A DNA stretch of 64,000 nt, taken from NCBI RefSeq assembly GCF_933775445.1, contig NC_065873.1:8742001-8806000 (forward strand), given 5' to 3'. Origin of the DNA: Argentina anserina. Taxonomy: Eukaryota; Streptophyta; Magnoliopsida; Rosales; Rosaceae. The translations under genes were made by a program, and so were the position numbers. Shown here one piece after another: positions 24,790 through 34,946 of the stretch (its first letter is position 1; the number at the start of each line of letters is the position of its first letter). The notes below the pieces were generated by a model. The model was not told the DNA's origin. It worked only from the letters and a program-made list of their open reading frames with translations, and did no database searches.

Positions 24790-26510
24790 GCTCTTATTGT
24801 TTTAGTATTGAGTCATTTAGTCAAGTTAGGAGTCTATGGTGGCGTTGGTTGCATTTTGGTGTTAAAACAGGTTGAAAACACAGAAATTATCGAGAGTCCT
24901 ATTTAGAGTATGATTCCTTGTGTAACTAGAAAACCTAGTTAAATTAGGCGTCTTCATTAATCGGCATTTCTATAACATTTGTGATATATTGAGAATCCTA
25001 CTTGCATTACGAATCCTTTTTAGACTAGGAAATGTACCATTTGGGAAAATCCTTTTTAGACTGAAACTCTTATTCTGTAACTTTCCTAATCGTACTTTCC
25101 TACTCCGTAACTTACTTATGTTTTTTATTTATTTTCAGATTTTAAAGATGAGATTGTGTAGCTAGAATGAAGAAAAAAACTAGAGGAAAATAAAGAAAGA
25201 ATGACACATCTAAAAAGGAGAAAAAGAATGAATTTATCAAAGGAGATTGCACCCACCAATGACAAAAATAAGTGAAAGAAAAAGAGAGAAGAAAAAATAA
25301 GAGAATAAAAATAAATAATGCAAGAGAGAAAGAATGAGACACCTAAAAAGGAGAAAATAATGAATTTATCAAAGAAGATTGCACCCACCAATGACAAAAA
25401 TAAATGAAAGAAATTGAGGAGAAAAAGTCCAAGCTATAATATTCAAGGATCCCAAACTCTTCTATAAATAGCACATCATTCACAAAGAAAAATCGTCACT
25501 TCTCCTTATCATTCAAGAGCCAAAACTCTACCAAAACACCACTATATCTTCCCACACAAATCAGCCAAGCCGTCCACCCCAAAACCATCATCATCTCCAC
25601 CGAGTTTCACCTACTGTAGCCATACCTCTAAGGTTCCTACAACGTGTGATTCTCGCAACTCATCTCCATGGCTTCTTTTATTTATGTTAATCTACAATTC
25701 TTTGTCTATGAAGATTGTAAGTTGTTGTTTATGTGGAAGTATTAGTTTTGTATTTATTTTAGAATTTTCAGATTATATTTGATATATTTTTTAGATTATG
25801 TCGAATCTATGTTCTTATAATTATTGAAGTTTGTATTTCTATTGTTGTCTTATACTCTTCTTTTACTTCCTCTTAGATAATTTTCAGATATGTGCATACG
25901 AATTTAGTGTTTGAATGCAGTCCCTAAGATTGTATTTGAGTGTTATCTTCATCATCCATATTGACACAAATCGAATCATGCCCTAAGTAGGTTCGGTTTG
26001 TGTTAATTAAAGTGGGAAATTCTGGAAATTTACATGTACCCCATGGTGAGTGACGCCACCGTGAAGACGCCACCGTGAAGTATGTCTCCAACAAAGATTT
26101 GGTGCTTAAATGTAATCTTGTTTGATTTCTATCCTAAGTGTTGTTAAACTTGATTGAATGCAATTTAGGTGAGGCCCTAAGTCAGCCTAAACGTCAATAT
26201 AAATCTTGCATGATTAGATATTTCCCTAAAGCTCTAATTGTATTGGTGTCTAAAAGTATGTAATCAGATGAATTAGAATGCATGATAGAACCAAACTTGT
26301 AATTACATGGTGCATTGGTGAATTTGGTTTAGTTTGGTAAAGAGAAGTCGATCATGTAAATAGTAATTTTTAAGTTTTATTTTAGTAGTTAATAATCAAT
26401 CTCAAACCCCCCATTATTTGTTAACACTAAAAATTTTGAGTTCCCTTCAATTCCCCGGACTGAACGATTCCTGCTTATTCTATACTAACGATGACATTTT
26501 ACAGGATTAA
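24790..26510 (+). mobile_element. probable gypsy-type solo LTR insertion
   Basis: The stretch has features of a long plant LTR: a TATA-like CTATAAATAGCAC at 25459, a CA/CT-rich leader after it, and a 3' end reading AATTCCCCGGACTGAACGAT then TCCTGCTTATTCTATACTA, a signature often seen at the end of gypsy LTRs. It separates two fragments of the minus-strand Ulp1-like gene. I could not fix both ends or a 5-bp TSD. Confidence 0.4.
25199..25415. repeat. 133-bp direct duplication
   Basis: GAATGA(C/G)ACA followed by GAGATTGCACCCACCAATGA and neighbours recur at 25199 and 25332 with few differences. The unit is purine-rich on the plus strand, which explains the long minus-strand T-rich ORFs. Confidence 0.75.
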
Positions 26511-26639
26511 TTGTGTGACGCTCGTGCACCCCATCATACGTATCTGATAGACATTATTGTTCAACAAATGGGCATACAATTTTCACAATATAATGATGGG
26601 ATTATATGGGCGGGAGACTGAGAAAATGCAAACTACATA

Positions 26640-27002
26640 AATTCATGTCAAATGTTAATACCACAGAAGCAACAATTTCCTCCCACCGCTGCAGTGCCGA
26701 AATATCTGGTTTGCTATCGCATATCTCACATTCACCTTCTTCAATTTACAACCAGCAAGAAACCAGTGCGAGACGCTCCTGTCACTTATTAGAATGAAAA
26801 TCTGGGTGATTACAAAAATATTAACGTTCCAGCTTATATCATTACTACTGCATAATTGCACCAATAGTGCGTAAGCAAAGACCATTACGCCAAACCTTTT
26901 TGTAGTCATGTAGGCGGTCGTTAAATCTATGGAGTTTGCATAAGGTAATAGTGGAAGATATGTGCCCTGCCATGCAATCATCCATGACAACTTGCTGCGC
27001 AC
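26640..27002 (-). pseudogene. Ulp1-like (C48) peptidase fragment of MULE-A
   Basis: The minus strand encodes a hydrophobic run, then DRSVSHWFLAGCKLKKVNVR, and after a one-base frame change DSKPDISALQRWEEIVASVV. The HW followed by Asp-Ser is the His/Asp region of the Ulp1 SUMO-protease fold (HW...D...DS). Ulp1-like genes are known cargo of plant MULEs (the Kaonashi group). The catalytic Cys region is not identified, and the frameshift makes the fragment inactive. It lies downstream of ORF2 on the same strand and was probably its C-terminal half. Confidence 0.55.
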
Positions 27003-27401
27003 ACTACTGCATCATTAAGGCAATACATTCATTGTGCTACCATCTTAACGATAAAAAAATAATAACCCCATTACCAACCATTATGGTTGGCTAGCTTCTC
27101 CCTAACCTACCGAAAAAAGTGTTGGGAAAAACCACTGCTCTTCAGTGTTGGCAAAACAATAAGCCCCAATCAGGTTTATTACCTGCACAGGTTGAAAGGA
27201 AAATATCGATACGGGAGGTTTAAACAATATGCTTTCGAACAGAGGTCGAAGTCATACCTCACTGCTAATACAATTTTGGGCTGAAAGACACTTAAGGTCC
27301 CAAAGGGAGACATTAAACCCCACGTACCTTCCAATTTCATCACTGCATCATACCATCAAAACACAATCACAGGTTCATATTAAGGGGATGAATATCCAAA
27401 T

Positions 27402-27422
27402 ATATATATATATATATATATG
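27402..27422. repeat. (TA)n microsatellite
   Basis: About ten uninterrupted TA units. Confidence 0.9.
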
Positions 27423-28264
27423 AAGAAATGTATTAGTCATAGCTTCAGTATTTTCATATCAAACTAGGAAAATGGCTGCGTCCGCCTACATTTTTATAAA
27501 AAGCTTAATGTCACGGTGAGAGAGATAATTACTGAGAGAGTGATCAAATATTTAGTTTGCAACTACCTTCCCTATATATCACATCCACAAGACTTTAGGC
27601 TATATAGGTACATTATCAGTTCCTTGTCCTCATCGAATAAATCTGTAACAGTACCGTATTTCATCTTGGCAACACAGACAGAATGAACTTCACTCCTTGT
27701 ACAATGGGGCTGTGAAGCGTGTACACTGGTCTTGGGAAATCTATCCGTAGGCTACCCTGATCAACCAAGTACATTAATTCATATTTTTCGTACCTTATTA
27801 GCATCTTCGGTTACATTTTTCAACATCCCTTAACGAGTGTGGATGACCAAGGTTACAAACTAAACTTACGCGTTCAGAATCAATTATGTTAGTTTCCCAC
27901 CTCTTGATCCTAGGTGCAGCGCATGCTTCTAGTGATGCAAGGACAACTGACTCCACCTCGTTGACAAAATCATCCATATGTTCATCAAACTTGTTCGCCA
28001 CTATATTATGTAGTTGTTTCATAGCCTCCCTCATGTAGGCAATATTCGTATCCATATGACGGGCAAATGATTCCAGCCTAGCCATGCTTTCTTGTAACGC
28101 AACCATGTTCCTTTTCAATCTGGAAATGTCATCGACAAGATTTGTTTTCAAACCGGTGATGCGGTAACGTGAGCCAGAAATAGATGTAGAAATGGCCATG
28201 GTATGCCGCTTCGTCACCCATATACCTTTAGTGGCTTCGAAACCCCCCAACCCTTGTACACGTT

Positions 28265-30780
28265 TGTAATACCCCAAAAATTCATATTTAATTTCCAATG
28301 AGTTTCTGGATATTATTAAGTTGGTCATTGTCCAATTTTATTAGACGATGATGAAAATGCAAGGCTTCTAAATATTAATTGTTCGGAAACGTTCAATTTG
28401 ACGAGTCTAAGAGTTGACTTTTGACTCATTGGGTTTCTTAGAAAACTTCTTACATAAAAGTCATAGAGCTTGTCGATACGAATTCGTGGACACGTGACTC
28501 ACCTAAATCAGAGTTCGTATGAAGAAGTTACGAATCAAAAGGTATTTGGACATTTTTGGAAAATAGTATAAATAGGGGAATTAAAGAGAAAAAAGGGAGA
28601 AAAATCAGAAATTCGGATCGGTACTGTTCACATATACTGTTCACCCCCGAAAAAAATCCAGAAATTCTCTCTCCCGAGCAGCCAACTTTGAGCCACCGGA
28701 TCTCCGCCGTCTGGCCACCATAAAGCAACGCACCGGTCATGATTGAAAGATTGCTGCATTCCCTATCGATTGGTGGCAGCGCCACCCACCATCTCACCGC
28801 CGTTTAGGAGCGTTGAAGCCCATAAGTTCTCCCGAAAAAGCATATTTTGCCGAACTTCAACTCGTCAGATCTCCCTCCTCCGGAAACCAATTAGTAAGAT
28901 TCTTGTCCCATTTTGAAGGTCTCATTCCATACTACAAACCCTCCAGAAGATTTAACCCCAATCGTTATGTGCTAGGAGAATCGAAGAAAATAAATCCTAG
29001 GTTTTTAAATTGGGGCTTTTCGGTTCGTGTTAAATTAAAGTGTTTAGGCGCATAATTAGACTTTGTGATGAACTAGGAAGTTGTTAGGAATATCATTTAG
29101 ATTGTGGTGGTGGAATTTGGTGGTCATTGGTGGCGGCCGGTGAACAGTAGTGTCGCATGAATAGTAATGTGAACAGCATTCATCAACACATTGAACAATA
29201 TTATGCAAACGGTAAATCTGAACAGTGTTAAGTAAAACAGTAAATTGGAACGGTGTTTGGTAAAAACAGTAACGCATGAACAGTGATATGTGAACAGTGT
29301 TTAATGAACAACATTTAGCTGTATTGAATTCGTCATCTGATATTTTTACGTATCAATTTCTAAGCATTTTATCATGCTATTAGGTGACCGACGAAACGAG
29401 TGAGAAAATTACTTTCAGTGTCGTGGAAGTTGCACACAGGAAATAAGGTGAGTAAACCTCACAATTGATCATCATGATCGAAGTAGTATTATACTTATGA
29501 ATTTAGTTTGAGTTGTCACCATAGTCGTTGCATCACTAGTTTATAAAAATTATTTTAAAATATGTTTTGGTTTAAATTGCATGAACTTGATCGTCTACGG
29601 TTCATGGGTAAGTGAAACGCTATTTTAAATAAATGATTTTGAAAAGGTTTTTGTGATTATGGACTATGGTGAATGTGAGTAAATCTCACTATGAAGATTC
29701 TACCCTTGGTGGTGACTCATATTTACGTTTTCTTAAAAAGATCGAACTATGACATGTATATAATATAGTGGGTTGTATATGTGTATAAAATGGTAAATAC
29801 GATACATATATATGAGTTGCTATATTATATACTGTTACGTTCTTATTTCCAAATGAATTATATTGTGGCAACTATATTTATTTTATTTGAGCAAGAGTCG
29901 CGTGTTGTAGTACAATAACATTAGTGGATTGTTATTGTACGTGGTTTTAATATTGAGTTTTGTTAAAACGTTTTCTGTCTTCGGACGTGTTTTTCTGTCT
30001 TCAGACGTATGTTATGTCTTCAGACGTGTTTTTTTGTCTTCAGACCAATCTTCGGATGTGTTGGCATGTTGGAACCTAGCCTTGGCCGGGCGACAGTTAC
30101 AATACAGTTAGAGCTCTAGTCTGTATGCCAGTGTACTTGCATGAGAGGTAACATATGGGTTACCGGCTTATAAGTACTGATATTTTTGGATATTGGGTAG
30201 AAAGTGGTTGCCCAATGTCTGGCAGCGTACTTCATGAGGGGTAACAGATGAGTACTTGGCGCTCATGAGTATACGTATTATAAATGTATTTGGGTAAACA
30301 AATAGGTTGCCCGATTTCTCATGAGCACTTATATTTTCAGATATTATTGGACAACCAGATGGACCGTCTAATGACTCATGAGTACATTTATAATTAAATG
30401 TTTTCAATATTTTTCTTTTGTATTTATACACGAGTTATATTGTTATTTACTCATACGAGCTGCAAAACTTACCGGGTTTGTGTTTACAATCCCGGGGCAC
30501 CTATTCGATGGTGTAGGGGATAGTTCTTCAGGTGTGGATTAGCATAATTATAGGGCTTTCGTTGAAGATTGTCGGAGATTTCTTTCTGGTGTTTCTGGTG
30601 AGGATTTAGTGAATTATACATTTCCATTGGTTGTGTATTATTCAAGTCGACTGAGTCATGATGTGGACTCAGTTTCGATACACTGTTATGATAAGATGAT
30701 TTCAATATACTTGAGATTGTTTTAGAGTTTTCATGGCTTTAAAATTTGAATTTTTATCATTGAAATTCGGGGTCGTGATA
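28265..30780. mobile_element. 2.5-kb solo LTR (gypsy-like) inside MULE-A ORF2
   Basis: It starts TGTAATACCCC and ends GGGGTCGTGATA, an imperfectly inverted end pair typical of gypsy LTRs beginning TGTAA(T/C)ACCCC. A perfect 5-bp TSD, ACGTT, flanks it (28260-28264 and 30781-30785). Removing the insert and one TSD restores the ORF2 frame at the junction. It contains AACAGT-rich repeats (29150-29310) and GTCTTC(A/G)GACGT repeats (29975-30060). No gag or pol was seen, so it is a solo LTR or a terminal-repeat derivative. Confidence 0.85.
29975..30060. repeat. short tandem repeat within the solo LTR
   Basis: GTCTTCGGACGTGTTTTTCT and variants recur at least four times with a spacing of about 20-24 bases. 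Confidence 0.7.
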
Positions 30781-32279
30781 ACGTTTGTATATCTGGTTAC
30801 ATTCATTCCGACCGAACGAGAGCACTGGACCTTCTATCATGGGAACCATCAATGTTCTCTCGCTCAGTACCTTCAGATAAAATAGTTGCAGTAAAACTTG
30901 GCAACCCCCTACATTGGGAGTTCGGCTTCATTGATAAGTTGTCACGGCCTCCAGTAGCTTTGTATATGCAAACCTCGACCAGTTACTCCTTCTAATGGCA
31001 TGTGCATCCTGTAGAGGTATTAACAACCGTGGATATACGTAACCTGGTCAGGATAGGCAGAACATTGTGGCTAGTGCATACAAAGCAAAAGTCACCATAA
31101 ATATTTCATTTGTTTCGGTTGACGACAGCAAGACCTCTATCAGCTTCCCCAAACTTATATCAATATCGTCCCCACAAATCTTTCTCTTCCATTCGCCTAC
31201 CACATCATCCTCCGGTGAGCAGTTAATGTCCACTTCTATTCCGCAGCACCAAGTCCCATAAGGCGGTGGAAGTCCTTCTCTGTGATAGATAGGTGCCGCC
31301 TATGTATCCTTATTGTTTGCTCCTTCACGTTAAAATTATCCAATAGCATTCTTCACAACGGTAAGTTCAGCTTTCGGCATCTAAATATATCAACTGGTCC
31401 AAATCTCATATCCACAATTGCATTTATCCTTTCCTTACTGAGTGCGGCCACTACGCGTGAAAATTGTTTCGGATCATATGTCGGTCTTAATTCCCCTTCT
31501 CTACTACAAGAAATAATGTCTGATTGATTCTCCATTTCACAATCGGATGATTGATTCTCCATTTCATTGGCAAGAGCGCCACTCTGCATATGAATACAGT
31601 TTTGTCAATGAACTACACTTTTAGTTGCTATACCGCAATGCATTCCTAGTTACTAGACATACCTTCCCAACATTTCTGGCGGTATTGTCCTTCCTACTTT
31701 TATTGTTCACGCAATTCAAGCTGGTTGGTGTGTTTCAAACATAGTTAGTATGGTTACTAGATGGGCATCAAATCAATATGACCTCATTAAAAACAAATTT
31801 CAATAAAATCAAAAGCTGCGAGCAAACTTACCTACAATTTCCGAATGTTGCGATCTCATCATTGGCCTTTTCAGCGTGACGTGGCTTTCCAATAACCCCG
31901 GTAGTGGCATTTGCCATCGATTCATTCTTCCCTTGCATCCCCTGCACCTCATCAAAATCACTCCGTGTCCAAAACCATTGTTCTTAAACAAAAGAATTTT
32001 AGAACAAATCTACTTATGCGCCTGGTTATACTCTATATATGCTTCGTTAACCTTTAACCTCACACGCAAATAATCGGCAACAGACAGGAATTACCTGAAT
32101 ACGAATGAGACCGTGGAATGCTGTGGAAAACCTGGTGCAACCCTGCACAATTACTAGATTTAAGGATTCGCGACTACTTAGATGAATACTGATTTGAAAA
32201 TCTATATCTTAGACAATCAGAGGGTGGAAACAGATTGCGAAGATACTCATTTTACACAAAACCTACGACGGATGTGGCA

Positions 32280-33695
32280 CCTCTTCGATGATGAGGGGAG
32301 AGGCGGCCCTATTTCCCAGTCAAGGATCTACATCTAACAATCTTAATCTTTACCTAATTCAATTTTGGGCTGTGAATCTTGCCATACACACTAGGGGTGG
32401 ACAAACTGACCCGAAAACCGAAAAAAACCGGACCCGAACCCAAACCGAATCCAAAAAAAACAAAATCCGAATAAACCGAACCGAAAATAAAAAAACCGAA
32501 CCGAACCGATTCTGTTTGGGTTGGGTTTTGGGTTCAGTCCCTTAGAAACCGAACCGACCCGAAAAACCCAAAGTCAATGGTCAACGTTACAAAACGACAT
32601 CATTTTATCATATTTATAATTTTACATTATTATTATTTTTTTAATAAAAATAATAATGTAGTCGGCCTCACAGCCGCACCTAATTTCTAACCTAATTAAC
32701 CTAATGTATAAGAGGCGCATTATTTAGCCATCTTGCTTCCTTCATATAGTCACTTCATAATGCGATAGTTTTATTTTAAACCTAATATAAAGGTTATGAT
32801 ACATTAGTTGACACTTAGGTGATCATCAACTCTAATTCGAACAATGGTCGATTGACACCAGCAGATGTGATCGGTATATATCTTTAGGGACCCCGTAAAA
32901 ATTTCGTCCGTTTTGGACATGGTTTGACCGTTCGTACCTACGGTCAACCAAAAAAGAGGCGTTTTCACATAATAAAACCTCATTGACCGGGGCTTTGCCA
33001 AATGGGTTTTTTTTGTGCGACCGCACACAATCGGTGACAAAAATTAGGTGATTTCATATATGCAAACGGCTTTTAATGTTCGCATTTTGGTAATTGGTCT
33101 TCCCTTATGACATATTAGTGTTGTTTTCGGGTAAAAGTCTATCGGGCTTGCGGGACTCGGCGAGCTTTTCAGATCTACGGGCTAAATGATGAGGCATAAG
33201 TCAATTAGGTATGGAATAATCATTAGACCATTAGTTTTTCATCTTTATGTTAAATTTTGTACTTTTAAAATTAATATATAATATTACATATTTTACATAC
33301 GGGTAAAACCGAAAAAAAACCCGAACTGAACCGAACCGTACGGGTTGGGTTAAGTTGTAGGTCACAGTCTCTAAAATAGAAAAACCGAACCGAACCGAAC
33401 TGAATTTAAAATTTGGGTTGGGTTATGGGTTTTGTCCAAAACCGAACCGGATAGACCCGTGTCCACCCCTAATACACACCTCCACGCACCTTCAAGCGGT
33501 TTTACCCTCGATGTAATAGAACTCAGTCTGCTTGATCGAGCCGCGCCGGAAAATTCATAGCCAAAACACTTTTGCCAAACTGGTGCCCACGTTAAGAACT
33601 GAATGTCAACCTGTACCGTCCGCGCCAATCGCAGCTTGCCACGTAATGTGACAAAAGAATTGTGTAGCTGGCCTCCGGCGCATTATAGACAACGC
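32280..33695 (-). repeat. MULE-A right terminal inverted repeat, interrupted
   Basis: The minus strand from 33695 reproduces the left terminal repeat to 33480, is interrupted by an hAT element, and resumes at 32391 (GTGTGTATGGCAAGATT against GTGTGTAGGGCAAGATT on the left). Confidence 0.7.
32392..33471. mobile_element. 1.1-kb non-autonomous hAT element nested in the MULE-A terminal repeat
   Basis: Ends are TAGGGGTGGACA and TGTCCACCCCTA, flanked by a perfect 8-bp TSD, ATACACAC (32384-32391 and 33472-33479). AACCGAACCGAA arrays lie at 32408-32560 and 33305-33450, as in the larger element at 12617, so both probably used the same transposase. The interior (32840-33070) holds a copy of the 20305-20900 repeat. 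Confidence 0.92.
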
Positions 33696-34946
33696 CATAT
33701 ATTTGTAGGTGAGTTCCAGCGGATATTTCGACTAATGTGAGCGGTGGGGTACTTTGATGTTTCTAATAAGGATAAATAAATGAGATACTACAGGAGATAC
33801 AGTAACACCATGTCTTCACCAGAGTCCAGAACGATAATAATTAAATCGAACAACGTGAGAGTGTTAGAGCATGAGGTGTATTTAAGATAATTGATCTTGG
33901 ATAGTTAGATTACGGTCCTCATGACAAAGAAAATGGGTAATGACACAGATATTGATTCTCCGATTTGCAACGAGGCTGACGATATCCAATAATCCACAGG
34001 CAAAATTAACAGCGACCAACTAGAGCCAAAAAACAGCTGCATCTTGACTTCTACTTGTTCAACAGAACTACTCTCACCATCCCTCATTGAGCAACACCAA
34101 AGCCTTGGCACGGTGCATTTGAAAGTGATAGCATTTCGATGACTTCAAATTACGGACAAACTTGATTGCTTCATCAACATTTCCTTCTCTACTTCACTCT
34201 CCCTCTGAGAGCCCATCAATTATGTATTGTAGGCAATTAGAACAGGAGAGCTACCCCAGCTACTAAATTGATCAAGTGTCTCAACTGCGACATTAACCTA
34301 ACCATCTTTGCATTATACTGTGAGCGAAGTATTATAGGTGAGGATGTCAGGGTAACAGCCTCTAGGGGCCATTATATCCAAATACTCGATTGTCCTGTCC
34401 ATTTTTCTCTCCTTGCAAACTCCATAAAAGAAGGGGTTATAACTTATAACTCAAGGAATTTTGGAGTGCAACCAGGAACCATGTTTTGGCATCTTCTCCA
34501 AAAATGTCTATAGCTCAAAACTCGAAATCTAATCAAAATATTGAAAGTAACAACACTAGGAGAATAACCCTTGCCAACCATTTCAGCTATGAGTGTCTTT
34601 CAGCATCCATCTACCTTCCTTAGTACTAGACATGCTACCATACTGTTAATAATAACATTTGGCTGGCAATCAGAGTGTGGCATGTCATTCAAGAATTTGA
34701 TTGCTTCATCGAGCTGTCCAGCCTCCCTTGCAAATCCCCATTGAAAAGAACATTATATGTGACTACATGAGGCCATCCTTTGCTCTTCATCCCATTCATA
34801 ACCTTCATAACCTTCATCGTCTGCTCAACACCACTTTCCTTGCAAGCAAATTCAATCAGTATAGTAAAAGTAATCATATCCTGATTCCCTTTGAAACTGC
34901 CGATCAAGAACTTCCATTGCTTGCTTCAATTTCGCACTGTCACAGT

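Larger units (their letters stand above)
27798..31938 (-). pseudogene. MULE-A ORF2: plant transposon domain plus coiled coil, split by a solo LTR
   Basis: Exon 1 (31938-31832) starts MQGKNESMANATTG and ends at a GTAAGT donor. Exon 2 starts at about 31581 and carries EIERINAI-like and MRFG segments, then LSITEKDFHRLMGLG, a block shared with MULE-B ORF2 (IHGRNLSIM...DFHRVMGV). Stops at about 31351 and 31248 and a frameshift break it. Frames to 30786 continue (MVTFALYALATMFCLS, then a conserved basic/aromatic stretch LLQLFYLKVLSERT). Codon Arg in IYKR is cut by the LTR at 28265-30780; the frame resumes as VQGLGGFEATKGIWVTKR, followed by a strong coiled coil (about 90 residues) to the stop at 27798. 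Family resemblance is to the N-terminal domain that precedes Ulp1-like peptidases in plant MULEs. Its function is not known. Confidence 0.75.
15613..33695. mobile_element. MULE-A: large Mutator-like element with long terminal inverted repeats
   Basis: The left 300 bases (15613-15920) recur inverted at the right end (33695-33480, continuing at 32391-32280 past a nested hAT). Shared blocks include TTTTGTCACATTACGTGGCA. The best ends give GGGAAACG on the left and CAACGC on the right with an imperfect 9-bp TSD, CATATTTTT / CATATATTT (15604-15612 and 33696-33704). Weak inverted similarity continues about 18 bases outside these points, so the exact ends are uncertain. A FAR1/MURA-type transposase lies at the left end pointing in; a second gene lies at the right end pointing in. 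Total length is about 18 kb, including at least three nested insertions. Long terminal repeats, a 9-bp TSD and this transposase class define a MULE. Confidence 0.7.

Noticed and set aside
25125..25397. Minus-strand ORF with membrane-like segments
   Set aside because: Purine-rich plus-strand repeats give F/L/S-rich frames on the other strand; not evidence of a membrane protein.
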